This document shows, piece after piece, positions 45,564-53,980 of a stretch of DNA of 64,000 bases; positions within the stretch are counted from its first letter, which is position 1, and every line of letters starts with the position of its first letter. Origin of the DNA: Bacteroidota bacterium (lineage in GTDB: Bacteria > Bacteroidota > Bacteroidia > Bacteroidales > FEN-979); NCBI GenBank assembly GCA_026391835.1, contig JAPLDF010000008.1, positions 34,606 to 98,605 of the forward strand, in the 5' to 3' direction. Below the pieces are notes generated by a model. It was given only the letters and a program-made list of their open reading frames with translations, was not told where the DNA came from and ran no database searches. A program made the position numbers and the translations under genes.

Positions 45564-46002
45564 TGATGAAATAAAGGGCCGGTTCAGGAATGACTACCAC
45601 AGGGGCATCATCAATCTGACATATACGGTCAATCAATTGGGCTACCAGCTTATGCAATCCATCAAAGCACACGGACTGACCGAGCCGCAGTACAATGTAT
45701 TGAGGGTGTTGCGGGGGTTCCGGAAGGAGGGCCCGATTTCAATCAACTTCATCAAAGAGCGGATGCTGGATAAAAGTTCAGATGTGAGCAGGATCGTGGA
45801 TAATTTATTGGAAAAAGAGCTGATTGTCAGGAAGGAAAGCCCGAATGACCGCAGGCAGAAGGAAATTGACATTACCGAAAAGGGGCTTACATTATTGTCG
45901 GATATGATCGTGTGTGACAAAAAATCAGACATGCTGTTGCAGAACCTGTCACCTGATGAGGTAAAGGAGTTAAACCGTCTGCTGGATAAAATCAGGGGCT
46001 GA
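45553..46002 (+). CDS. MarR-family transcriptional regulator
   Basis: 149 aa with the winged-helix MarR layout: dimerisation helix (GIINLTYTVNQLGYQLMQSI), LTEPQYNVLRVLRGF, recognition helix FIKERMLDKSSDVSRIVDNL, and wing KESPNDRRQKEIDITEKG with the family's D.R motif. MarR repressors usually respond to phenolic or oxidative compounds. It overlaps the 43-aa membrane peptide and precedes the pirin gene by 62 bp, so the three are likely one self-regulated unit. The palindrome between the promoter elements is a candidate operator. Confidence 0.92.
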   Translation: MKIDDEIKGRFRNDYHRGIINLTYTVNQLGYQLMQSIKAHGLTEPQYNVLRVLRGFRKEGPISINFIKERMLDKSSDVSRIVDNLLEKELIVRKESPNDRRQKEIDITEKGLTLLSDMIVCDKKSDMLLQNLSPDEVKELNRLLDKIRG

Positions 46003-46064
46003 AATCCATTTGGGAAAACCCACCTGGCAAGAAAAAGCAAGTAAATTTTAATCAAACAACCATT

Positions 46065-46913
46065 ATGGAAAATATCAGAAAGATTAACCGCATTATCAAA
46101 GGACAGGCCACCTCAGACGGGGCCGGAGTTAAATTGACAAGAATCCTGGGCCACAACACACAGGACATCCTGGATCCGTTCCTGATGCTGGACTTTTTCG
46201 GTTCCGACAATCCGGATGATTTTATGGCAGGCTTCCCCTCGCATCCCCATCGCGGAATAGAGACCGTTACCTACATGCTTGACGGCAAGGTGGAACATAG
46301 CGACAGCATGGGCAACAGCGGGGTGATCGGCAAAGGAGATATCCAGTGGATGACGGCCGGCAGCGGTATCATTCATGAGGAGATGCCCAAATACGAAGGT
46401 GGCCGAATGCACGGGTTCCAGCTATGGGTGAACCTGCCATCAGCGTCAAAAATGATCGCCCCGCGCTACCAGGACATACCGGCAGGCAAAATCCCTGTCG
46501 TTGAACTTGAAAATAAATCCAGGGTGAAGGTGTTGGCCGGGACATTTAATGGGGTGAAGGGGCCGGTTGAAAATATCGTCGCCGATCCTGAATATTTCGA
46601 TGTTGAGATGCCTGAAAATGCATCACTCTTGATCCCTGTAGCTACTGATCATACAGTATTTTCTTTTCTCTATGAGGGAGCGGCCAGTTTTGATGAGAAC
46701 CTTAAAAATTCATTGCATGCCGGCGAAGGGGTCCTGTTCGGTGAGGGAGAAAATGTCAGGGTGCAAACGGGGGCGTCAACAGCCAGGTTTATCCTGATTG
46801 CAGGCAAACCGATTGGAGAACCTGTCGCCTGGAATGGCCCGATCGTGATGAACACGCAGGAGGAACTTAATGTTGCCTTCAGGGAGTTAAGAAGCGGCAA
46901 TTTTATTAAGTAG
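46065..46913 (+). CDS. Pirin-family protein (quercetinase-like bicupin)
   Basis: 282 aa. An N-terminal pirin cupin carries the metal ligands in FPSHPHRGIETVTYMLDGKVEH (about 64-85, three His) and, further on, the Glu in GIIHEEMP. HGFQLWVNLP follows, then the pirin C-terminal cupin (DHTVFSFLYEGAASF, ARFILIAGKPIGEPVAWNGP). Bacterial pirins such as YhhW can cleave quercetin in vitro, but the physiological substrate is generally unknown. It lies in one transcription unit with a MarR regulator, which suggests response to phenolics or redox stress. Confidence 0.93.
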   Translation: MENIRKINRIIKGQATSDGAGVKLTRILGHNTQDILDPFLMLDFFGSDNPDDFMAGFPSHPHRGIETVTYMLDGKVEHSDSMGNSGVIGKGDIQWMTAGSGIIHEEMPKYEGGRMHGFQLWVNLPSASKMIAPRYQDIPAGKIPVVELENKSRVKVLAGTFNGVKGPVENIVADPEYFDVEMPENASLLIPVATDHTVFSFLYEGAASFDENLKNSLHAGEGVLFGEGENVRVQTGASTARFILIAGKPIGEPVAWNGPIVMNTQEELNVAFRELRSGNFIK

Positions 46914-47003
46914 CCCTGGACGCCCGGATGCTGCCTGTGAAAAAATCATAGGCATTTAGGCATTGATTAAAATGTTGTAATTTTGTTTAAATGATTTCAA
47001 AGA

Positions 47004-47294
47004 ATGCTTGGCCCTGCAAAAAATAAAATCATCATAGATTACCTCCAGCAGTATAATCCTGCAAAAATCGGCATATTCGGTTCTTATGCCAGGGAAGAAA
47101 ACCGGCCCGGCAGTGATCTTGATATCCTGATAAGTCTTAACACAACGATATCTTTGTTTCAATTGGTGCATATTGAGCGTGAATTATCTGAATTATTAGG
47201 GGTCAGGGTCGACCTGGTTTCCGATGGTGCAATTAAAAATCAAAAACTCCGAAACTATATTGAGGCTGACCTGAAAATAATTTTTCAAGAATGA
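47004..47294 (+). CDS. mntA: MntA-type nucleotidyltransferase antitoxin
   Basis: 96-aa minimal nucleotidyltransferase with the complete active-site motif GSYAREENRPGSDLDILI (Gly-Ser, then Asp-x-Asp, about residues 25-42). Family knowledge: MntA modifies its HEPN partner by adding AMP units to a Tyr near the toxin's active site, thereby silencing it. It overlaps the downstream toxin gene by four bases (ATGA). TAATTTTG at 46978-46985 is a likely -7 box. Length is typical. Confidence 0.9.
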   Translation: MLGPAKNKIIIDYLQQYNPAKIGIFGSYAREENRPGSDLDILISLNTTISLFQLVHIERELSELLGVRVDLVSDGAIKNQKLRNYIEADLKIIFQE

Positions 47295-47620
47295 AAGACG
47301 ATACCATATACCTGGAGCATATTGAAAATAATCTTAAACGGATTATTTCCTATGCTTCAGGCATTACCAAAGAAGTCTTTCTGGAAAATATTCAATTGCA
47401 GGATGCTGGTATCAGGCAAATTGAGATTATGGGGGAGGCTACAAAAAGGATTTCCGAAACCTTCAAGGAAAAACATCCAGAAGTGCCCTGGAAAGATATG
47501 GCTGGCATGCGGGATAAACTCATTCACGATTATCTTGATGTGGATTTGAATATTGTTTATCAGACGGTTGCTGTGGATATTCCAACCCTCCTTCCTATAA
47601 TTGAAAAAATCGCCGGATGA
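47291..47620 (+). CDS. hepT: HepT-type HEPN ribonuclease toxin
   Basis: 109-aa helical HEPN (DUF86) protein. The catalytic and modification motif RDKLIHDY (about residues 76-83) fits Rx4HxY exactly: Arg and His for RNA cleavage, Tyr as the residue that MntA adenylylates. IMGEATKRIS and HPEVPWKDMAGMRD are typical HepT blocks. It overlaps the antitoxin by four bases. Such pairs act in plasmid or island stability and phage defence; here it stands alone in the chromosome segment. Confidence 0.9.
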   Translation: MKDDTIYLEHIENNLKRIISYASGITKEVFLENIQLQDAGIRQIEIMGEATKRISETFKEKHPEVPWKDMAGMRDKLIHDYLDVDLNIVYQTVAVDIPTLLPIIEKIAG

Positions 47621-48354
47621 TCCGTTGATCCTTGTTAATTTGGGTAAGCCGATTTTATCAATCACCTTCCGACGATAAACATGACCACCGTCTATACCTG
47701 CAAATAACAAAATAAACCGGAGGATAACGATCGCAACCCGATGGTCACACCTAAGGCATCTCACAGGTTGCCTCACTTGCATCCCAGTGAAGAGGATGTT
47801 CCTGAACAATGACACGGAAGGTCATACCCGGACGCTACTTTTCAAGGAATGATTTATTTCCTTTGTTATAAATACTTCATTGGAGTTTGAAGCATTCTGA
47901 AAGTAGAGAAACCAATCAACATGTACAAAACCAATCAACATGTACAAATCACTCAACCCGATACTTGGAGAAAAACCCGGGAATTGTGGCAGCATCCTGA
48001 TGCTCAATCTTGCCTTAGGATTAAGCAGACGATATCATGTTTTTCTCATTCATATTGATAAAAACACCGATATTGTTGCAAAGGAACTTCAGTCTGTTCT
48101 CTTGCCCGGGAACGGCCTCGGGGAGAATGATAAAGACAGGCGGTGCTGTTACAGCAACCGGCAACTATTCCTCCTGGCTGGCAGGTCTTCGCCAGCTGGC
48201 AGGTCTTCGCCAAATTTCCTGCATTGGTCGCCATCATACTTTTAACGAGTCCTATCCTCCGTTCACCGGGTTTCAACCTTTGCCAGCCGATTTAAGTTGT
48301 TCCACCCCACCAGCCTGGTATATCTTTGCCACATCAACATCAAAAAATATAAAA
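47621..48354. other. Intergenic region with two short tandem repeats
   Basis: No convincing gene in 734 bp; frames there show no family likeness. It contains two exact tandem duplications: ACCAATCAACATGTACAAA at 47911-47929 and 47930-47948, and CTGGCAGGTCTTCGCCA(G) at 48178-48195 and 48196-48212. The region probably holds remains of lost sequence; its right end must contain the promoter of the gene at 48355. Confidence 0.5.
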
Positions 48355-48720
48355 ATGAAAACTACAACAATGATCATCGCAGCGGTTCTGACCCTTCAGG
48401 CAGGTATTCTTTTTGCCGGAAATGACAACGCTCCTGCTTCATCAAACGATAATTCAACAATCACCCTGGTATCCATTGCACCGACAACTCCTGCAGAAGC
48501 CACCTTTGAAGAAGTTACAACCATCAACGAAGTTGCCCCACTGGTCCCTGCAACGCCAACAGAAGCTACATTTGACGATGTTACAAGCGATTTGGTGCCG
48601 GCCTGGAATTTAGCTCCCGTTACACCTGGTTCGGCAGATTTCAACGATGCTGTCGATGCAACTATTACCGAAAATGGAGTTCTGGCACCAGTTACGCCGA
48701 CCGAAGCCGACTTCGAATAA
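48355..48720 (+). CDS. Exported acidic repeat protein with TPxEAxF units
   Basis: 121 aa from ATG 48355, which starts a signal peptide (MKTTTMIIAAVLTLQAGILFA). The mature protein is made of four imperfect units of the type A/V-P-x-TP-x-EA-x-FE/D: APTTPAEATFEEV, VPATPTEATFDDV, APVTPGSADFNDA and APVTPTEADFE. It is strongly acidic, has no Lys or Arg after the signal, and ends with the last unit. A clear terminator follows. The function is unknown; the uniform acidic repeats suggest calcium binding or a surface or matrix role, which is speculation. The longer frame from 48037 is rejected for lack of protein character. Confidence 0.75.
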   Translation: MKTTTMIIAAVLTLQAGILFAGNDNAPASSNDNSTITLVSIAPTTPAEATFEEVTTINEVAPLVPATPTEATFDDVTSDLVPAWNLAPVTPGSADFNDAVDATITENGVLAPVTPTEADFE

Positions 48721-48748
48721 CCCGATATATTTTCCATTTTTTTTCGTA

Positions 48749-48775
48749 AAGCCGCCCACAAGGTGGCTTTTTTTT
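48749..48775 (+). terminator. Rho-independent terminator
   Basis: AAGCCGCC pairs with GGTGGCTT (one G-T pair) around a 5-base loop and runs into eight Ts. It stands 28 bp behind the TPxEAxF repeat gene. Confidence 0.85.
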
Positions 48776-48939
48776 AACACGTTTAACCGTTTTGGAAACC
48801 CTGACTGCGGATCAAAAGAAATTTCCAGTGGGAAGGGAATTTCGGATTTCGGATTTCAGATTTCATGTATTCTCCAAAATATTCTACATTTGGTCAGGCA
48901 ATTCGACAGGTTAGGTTAAATTCATTGCCGGAAGCAACC

Positions 48940-49521
48940 ATGATACCAGATGTTCAACCTGTGTTTTTTGCAACGCAGTCAGGGTTCAGAACCTGGCTTG
49001 CCGAGAACCACGACAAGGCCGCCGAATTGTTTGTTGGCTATTACAAGGTCGGCAGCGGCAAGATGAGCATGACCTGGAGCGAGTCGGTTGACCAGGCGCT
49101 TTGTTTTGGCTGGATCGACGGTGTTCGCCAGTCTGTTGATAAAGAAAGTTATTTCATCCGGTTCACACCCCGCAAACCAAAGAGTATCTGGAGCGCCATA
49201 AACATAAAGAAAGTCGAAGTTTTAACTGCGCAAGGCATGATGAACCCCCCGGGGCTTGCCGCTTTTAATTTGCGGGAAGAGCATAAATCGAAAATATATA
49301 CCTACGAAAATGAAGAGGCTGTCCTGGCGGACATATATGAGAAAGCATTCAAAGAAAATACCAGGGCATGGTCCTGGTTCCAGTCGATGGCGAAATCGTA
49401 CAGAAAAACTGCTATCAGCTGGGTGATGAGCGCCCGGCAGGAAACGACAAGGGAAAAACGATTAAATGAACTTATCCGGGATTGCGAAGCAGGGCGAAAA
49501 ATCAAACCATTAAGCTATTAA
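48940..49521 (+). CDS. YdeI/OmpD-associated family protein
   Basis: 193 aa from ATG 48940 (MIPDVQPVFFATQSGFRTWL), the family's usual opening; the frame is open 25 codons upstream. It shows the family pattern: ELFVGYYKVGSGKMSMTWSE, DQALCFGWIDGVRQSVD, then RFTPRKPKSIWSAINIKK and the C-terminal AISWVMSARQETTREKRL. YdeI-like proteins are linked to resistance to cationic peptides or bacteriocins, but the biochemical action is unknown. The next gene starts eight bases later, so the two are likely an operon. Confidence 0.88.
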   Translation: MIPDVQPVFFATQSGFRTWLAENHDKAAELFVGYYKVGSGKMSMTWSESVDQALCFGWIDGVRQSVDKESYFIRFTPRKPKSIWSAINIKKVEVLTAQGMMNPPGLAAFNLREEHKSKIYTYENEEAVLADIYEKAFKENTRAWSWFQSMAKSYRKTAISWVMSARQETTREKRLNELIRDCEAGRKIKPLSY

Positions 49522-49528
49522 CATTAAA

Positions 49529-50005
49529 ATGGCAAATAAACTGCGAATGATAACGAATAACAAACTGGACAGGTCCTTTGGCCCCGTTGGCGCTTCGGCC
49601 GGGGTGTTTTTGTTTATTGCAGGAATAGCACTGTCATATTTCTATTTCTCCGGGCTAATCCTGGTGCTCCTCGGGGCATTTGTCGGGTTTACCTCTTCAA
49701 GCACCCTGGTTGATTATGAAAAGAGGCGTGTAAGATTCTCGAATAACCTGTTTGGATTTATACAAACCGGGAAGTGGATTCAGATTGAGCCATCGATGAA
49801 AATTGGCATCAGGCAGTCAAATCAAACTTACCGGGCATACAGCAGGGGGAACCGTCCGCTCGATATTGCCAGCAAAGATATCAGGCTTATCCTGTTTGAT
49901 TCAGGCGGCAAAGAAATTATCCCGCTGAAAAAACTTGATTCTGCTGAGGCTGCCAGTATTGAACTTGAAAAGGAATGCAGCAGGCTGGATTTAAAGAGTG
50001 TCTGA
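49529..50005 (+). CDS. Membrane protein of unknown function
   Basis: 158 aa. Two close membrane segments (about residues 22-42 and 44-58, VFLFIAGIALSYFYFSGLIL, VLLGAFVGFTS) precede a soluble C-terminal domain of about 95 residues (LVDYEKRRVRFSNNLFGFI, GKWIQIEPSMKIGIRQSNQT, LDIASKDIRLILFDSGGKEI). The latter resembles a PH-like beta sheet with a final helix, as in bacterial PH-domain membrane proteins; this is inferred from shape only. It lies eight bases behind the YdeI gene and converges with the lipoprotein gene. Confidence 0.65.
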   Translation: MANKLRMITNNKLDRSFGPVGASAGVFLFIAGIALSYFYFSGLILVLLGAFVGFTSSSTLVDYEKRRVRFSNNLFGFIQTGKWIQIEPSMKIGIRQSNQTYRAYSRGNRPLDIASKDIRLILFDSGGKEIIPLKKLDSAEAASIELEKECSRLDLKSV

Positions 50006-51031
50006 TCACCTTTTCAATGCTTTTACTGCAAGCAGGCTCACGAGTCCCAGTAAAATCAACCCTGAAAGGACGAATGCCCACACATTGATAATCCGTGACT
50101 CGACCTCCATCGTATAATCCTCCAGCAGAAAAGCCATCGGGAAGATGTCCCAGGATACCCGGTTGCCTTTCAATGCTGTTGAATTGGTGCCGGTGATCAG
50201 CCCCGGCATCTCTGTTTCAACATGGAAACCCTCCATGATTAACAGGTGTTCGAGGAACCCGGCTTTCCGGTTAAACTCCCCGAACAGCGGTGGCTGCAGT
50301 TCTTTGAGACGGTCAACGGTGCTGTTTCCCGTCCACCTCCGGTAGGAATCGATGCATGCCCCCGGGTCCCTGAAATTCCCATTCTTCAGGGTATTGCTTA
50401 TGCTGTCGTGGAACTCCTTAACCCTGTTCGCATCAAGGCGCGGATCATTCAGTTTGCGAATTCCGTCGGCCAGGATCTTTTCGAACTCAGCGGTTGCCGA
50501 TTCAGCAAGGTATGCCAGCGCCTTTTCTTCCGCATCCTTTATTTTAAGGCTGTCGGACGGGCCCTGGATGGCATGATTGCGCGTCAGCCAGAGTCGTTCT
50601 TCAGGCGTGAGGTATTCTTTGTAAGGAAGGGCTGTGAATGGATTCGCTGCCGCATACACCTCTTTATACATGACATATGAGTAAAAGAACCCGAACCTTT
50701 TACGAATATCGATTTGGCGTACCAGCTGCCTGAGCCAGCTGGTATCGCGGCCGATCTCCGCCTTCAGCTCTTCGCAATCCTTATAACGTTTTGTGTAGGT
50801 AACAATGAACTTCCCTTTACCTGATGTATCCTTTTTGGAGGTCATCGCCCAGGAGGTGTCGACAGGGTAAGGGAGTTCCTTTTTAAAGGCTTCCGACGAA
50901 TCGCCTGAAACAGTGAGCATCCGGGAAAAGGTTCCGTCGCAGTTCACGGTAGTTGTAACTGTAATCTCCCTGCAGGCACTGAAAGCCATGATCAGAATGG
51001 CCAGTCTAAAAACCAGGTGTCGTGTTTTCAT
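50006..51031 (-). CDS. Membrane-anchored lipoprotein of the ECF operon
   Basis: 341 aa. A lipoprotein-type signal (LAILIMAFSAC, Cys at residue 20) precedes a helical soluble part (CDGTFSRMLTVSGDSSEAF, YKEYLTPEERLWLTRN). A C-terminal membrane helix follows (about 315-335, VWAFVLSGLILLGLVSLLAV). Both a lipid anchor and a C-terminal helix in one protein would tie it to the envelope twice. The gene overlaps the anti-sigma gene by four bases and is thus the third gene of a sigma/anti-sigma unit: a candidate sensor or regulon output. No known domain. Confidence 0.7.
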   Translation of the reverse strand: MKTRHLVFRLAILIMAFSACREITVTTTVNCDGTFSRMLTVSGDSSEAFKKELPYPVDTSWAMTSKKDTSGKGKFIVTYTKRYKDCEELKAEIGRDTSWLRQLVRQIDIRKRFGFFYSYVMYKEVYAAANPFTALPYKEYLTPEERLWLTRNHAIQGPSDSLKIKDAEEKALAYLAESATAEFEKILADGIRKLNDPRLDANRVKEFHDSISNTLKNGNFRDPGACIDSYRRWTGNSTVDRLKELQPPLFGEFNRKAGFLEHLLIMEGFHVETEMPGLITGTNSTALKGNRVSWDIFPMAFLLEDYTMEVESRIINVWAFVLSGLILLGLVSLLAVKALKR

Positions 51032-51564
51032 TTTATATTTCTTTGATTAATTCGTTGTTGAATATTTGAAAATGCAAGCGGGGTTGTTCCGCTAAAAGTG
51101 GACAGGCGTCTTTGAATTTCAGAAACGGAGATGCTGGCATTGTTGAAATCGATGGTTGAGGCCAGCAACATCGGGTATGAATGATGCGAATCTGTTTTGA
51201 TCTGCGAGAACTGCATTTCCAGTTTGCTGACCTTTGTAACCACGACGTATTGCTCATATCCGAATAAAAGAAAAATGGCGACCGACGCGGCGGCAAGCAT
51301 GCGCTGCAGAAGCAGTGGGAAATAGGCTGTTTTTGATGGCCCCTGCCCGATGGCGGACATAATATCATCCGTGAGCCCATCAGGATCACCGAGTACCGGC
51401 TCAAGGCCGCGGACCATGTCCATTACCCCGCGGGCTTTCAAAGCATCGCTGAAGGCCTGGCTGCATGACTGGCAGGCGTCCAGGTGATGCTGCAGGCCGG
51501 CATTTTCCGGAACATCTTCAAAAATGATCCTGTCAATAAGTTCTGTAGCTTCCCGGCAATTCAT
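51028..51564 (-). CDS. Anti-sigma factor with zinc-binding domain
   Basis: 178 aa. The N-terminal ZAS-type zinc module has Cys3 and the HLDACQSC motif (HxxxCxxC, about residues 27-34). One membrane helix is at about 92-112 (MLAAASVAIFLLFGYEQYVV), with a periplasmic C-terminal part of about 65 residues. It would hold the ECF sigma factor at the membrane until released. It overlaps the sigma gene by four bases (ATGA) and the lipoprotein gene by four, so translation is coupled in all three. Confidence 0.88.
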   Translation of the reverse strand: MNCREATELIDRIIFEDVPENAGLQHHLDACQSCSQAFSDALKARGVMDMVRGLEPVLGDPDGLTDDIMSAIGQGPSKTAYFPLLLQRMLAAASVAIFLLFGYEQYVVVTKVSKLEMQFSQIKTDSHHSYPMLLASTIDFNNASISVSEIQRRLSTFSGTTPLAFSNIQQRINQRNIK

Positions 51565-52133
51565 TGTATCCTCCTTTCTTTTTCAAGTATCCTTAGCAGT
51601 TGTTCCCGTACTTTCTTCCGCGCAAGGTAAAGGTTGCTTTTCACGGAGGTTTCGGTCATGTCAGTGATGGATTCCACCTCCTTCGACGCCATCCCTTCGA
51701 TGTCGCGGAGGATGAAAACAAGCTTCTGTTTTTCAGGAAGCATCCCGGCGAGTCCTTTGATGAGCATGGCCAGCTCGTGGTTGTCGGCCGGGGTTGCCGA
51801 ACCGTTCTGCTGCATTGCCTCGATGTTCTGCATTACCTGGTCGATCGGGATCATGGTGTGCCGGCGGATTTTCCGCAGATGGTCTGTCGAAGTGTTCGCC
51901 AGGATCCGGTACATCCATGGGATGAACTCCCTGGAAGGATCAAAAGAACCGATCTTCTGCCAGACCTTGATGAAACTTTCCTGGACAGCGTCCCTTGCCT
52001 CTTCGTCGTTGCCGAGGATCCTGAATGCGAGCCGGAATGCTGGTTGCTGGTACATGGCCACAAGTTTGCTGAATGCCGTTCGGTCCCCATTCCTGACACA
52101 CCTGATAATTTCCTGAAGATTCTCCGGCATCAT
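51561..52133 (-). CDS. ECF-type RNA polymerase sigma factor
   Basis: 190 aa with sigma region 2 (MYQQPAFRLAFRILGNDEEA, DAVQESFIKVWQKI, WMYRILANTSTDHLRK) and region 4 (LPEKQKLVFILRDIEGMASK, ETSVKSNLYLARKKVREQLL). Regions 1 and 3 are absent, as in ECF factors. ATG 52133 and the adjacent one at 52130 are both possible. It heads a tight three-gene unit with its anti-sigma factor and a lipoprotein. The target genes are unknown. Confidence 0.93.
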   Translation of the reverse strand: MMPENLQEIIRCVRNGDRTAFSKLVAMYQQPAFRLAFRILGNDEEARDAVQESFIKVWQKIGSFDPSREFIPWMYRILANTSTDHLRKIRRHTMIPIDQVMQNIEAMQQNGSATPADNHELAMLIKGLAGMLPEKQKLVFILRDIEGMASKEVESITDMTETSVKSNLYLARKKVREQLLRILEKERRIQ

Positions 52134-52340
52134 GCTGAGTTGTGCTGTTTAAAGATATACGGTGAAATTAAGAAAAAGTAAAATGCCGGGGGGCTGACGC
52201 CAGGAAAGATGTGTTTTTTTTATGTTTTAACAAATTCTTCTTACTTTTAACCACTGAACTGCAAAAACGCCTGCGGGCCTTTAAAAACACAATGTATGAA
52301 ACAATCTGCCATGGTAAGTCATTTTTCCAGGAAACACATC

Positions 52341-53537
52341 ATGTTGAAACTCCCGGTGATTCTTTTATTGAGCACCTTGTCGCTGGCCGGGCCGTCATTC
52401 TCACAGTACTCTTCACGACACCTGACGAGGGGTGCCGATACCGCCGAGATATACCTGAGCTGCCAGTGGTATGCCGACCAGAATTATATCACCTGGAATG
52501 GCATATTTCATTCAACAGACAATGGAAAAACCCTGTCGGTGCAGAGAAAAACAAACTTTCTCAAAGAGGCCGGGTCGATTTTCGGCGATTCTGTTCCCGG
52601 GTTTATCTACCAGATTCCTTTTATCGGCCAGGACACCTTTGGCGTCAGTTCGGATTATGGCGTGACCTTTGAAAAGAAATTTTTTAATGACATCTATAAA
52701 GAAGCGGCAGGCTGCCTGGCTGGGGAGTTGTATATTTCCGGCTGGGGACTTTACCGGGGAACGGATTACGGCAATAATTTCACATGGCAATCCTCCTATG
52801 ATTCACTGCTGTTGCAGGATGTGGGAATGCTTCCGGGAGAGGTGTATTCGGCAAAAAGAATCGGGTATAATCCGCTTAAACTGGCGTACAGCAACAACTA
52901 CGGCCAGACATTTTCAACCATTAATGTCACTTTCCCCGGCATTGGCTCCATGTATGATTATTGCGATACCCACCGGGGCGCGGCACCCGGCGAGCTCTAT
53001 TTTGTGGTCTGGAAAAGCTACTGGCAGATCGCCCTGTTCCACACCTTCGATTACGGGCAGACGATCACCTTACAGAGTGAAAGAGACCAGACCTACGATG
53101 AGATCTTTTATACTGCAGGCCGGGCACCGGGTACTTTCTATTATGCACGTCGTGAGATATGCGGAACGGTGCCCTGTCTTCACTCCTGTGTGTGGATTTA
53201 CTTCAGCCGCGATTACGGGGTAACCTTCGACACCTATTTTCACAACCTCGACAGCGTGTATACTGGTGTTCCCCGCAAGGAGATCCAGTGCGAAATGAAG
53301 GTGTTTCCCAACCCGGCCACGGACCGCGTAACCTTCCGTTTCGCCGGCATGCCACCTGCAGGAGATGCACATATCACGATGCATAACCTCCATGGCCAGG
53401 CTGTGGCTGAAGGAACCCTGCCAAAGGGGCAGCCGGAGGTGACGATGGCTGTCGGGCACCTGGCCAGGGGTGTTTACTATTATAAAATCTCACAGGAAAA
53501 TTATTTTAAAACGGGGAAGGTTGTGATTGTAAAATGA
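52341..53537 (+). CDS. T9SS-exported BNR-like repeat protein
   Basis: 398 aa from ATG 52341, which begins a signal peptide (MLKLPVILLLSTLSLAGPSFS); the frame starts 15 codons earlier. The middle has sialidase/BNR-like Asp-box elements (STDNGKTLSVQ, SSDYGVTFEKK, GTDYGNNFTW, SNNYGQTFSTI, SRDYGVTFDTY). The C-terminal 75 residues are a T9SS type A sorting domain (MKVFPNPATDRVTFRF, GVYYYKISQENYFKTGKVVI). Asp boxes mark beta-propeller blades; no sialidase active-site set is visible, so it is more likely a binding protein than an enzyme. Confidence 0.85.
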   Translation: MLKLPVILLLSTLSLAGPSFSQYSSRHLTRGADTAEIYLSCQWYADQNYITWNGIFHSTDNGKTLSVQRKTNFLKEAGSIFGDSVPGFIYQIPFIGQDTFGVSSDYGVTFEKKFFNDIYKEAAGCLAGELYISGWGLYRGTDYGNNFTWQSSYDSLLLQDVGMLPGEVYSAKRIGYNPLKLAYSNNYGQTFSTINVTFPGIGSMYDYCDTHRGAAPGELYFVVWKSYWQIALFHTFDYGQTITLQSERDQTYDEIFYTAGRAPGTFYYARREICGTVPCLHSCVWIYFSRDYGVTFDTYFHNLDSVYTGVPRKEIQCEMKVFPNPATDRVTFRFAGMPPAGDAHITMHNLHGQAVAEGTLPKGQPEVTMAVGHLARGVYYYKISQENYFKTGKVVIVK

Positions 53538-53594
53538 AACCTTCCTTCCTTGGATTATAAAAGATAAAAACGTTCAATTATTAAACTGTACCCA

Positions 53595-53912
53595 ATGGCA
53601 TCGGATAAGAGTTTTGCTGAACTGATTGTTGACCAGATTGAAAATGCAGGCGAGATCACCTGCAAAAAGATGTTTGGAGAGTACGCGGTATACTGCAACG
53701 GAAAAGTTGTTGCACTGATATGCGATAACCGGCTCTTTGTAAAACCAACTTCAGGAGGAAGAGCATTTATCGGTGATGTTGTTGAAGCACCTCCCTATCC
53801 GGGGGCAAAATTAAGCTTCCTGATCGATGAACGATTTGAAGACCGTGAGTGGATCAGCAATCTGATCAGGATCACTTATAAAGAACTTCCCGAACCGAAA
53901 GCGAAGAAGTAG
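53595..53912 (+). CDS. TfoX/Sxy N-terminal-domain protein
   Basis: 105 aa. A complete TfoX-N domain: ELIVDQIENAGEITCKKMFG, EYAVYCNGKVVALICDNRLF and VKPTSGGRAF, ending RITYKELPEPKAKK. In gamma-proteobacteria TfoX/Sxy promotes competence together with CRP; stand-alone N-terminal-domain proteins in Bacteroidota have no proven role. It is a single gene, with no competence genes nearby. Confidence 0.88.
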   Translation: MASDKSFAELIVDQIENAGEITCKKMFGEYAVYCNGKVVALICDNRLFVKPTSGGRAFIGDVVEAPPYPGAKLSFLIDERFEDREWISNLIRITYKELPEPKAKK

Positions 53913-53980
53913 AAAGTATATCCCATTTCTTATAAATTCATCTGGTGTGAATAAGAATCCGGGTATTCATGTGGTTTTGA

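Noticed and set aside
48037..48354. 106-codon extension in front of the TPxEAxF repeat protein
   Set aside because: No protein-like composition, includes a tandem DNA repeat, and the signal peptide starts at 48355.
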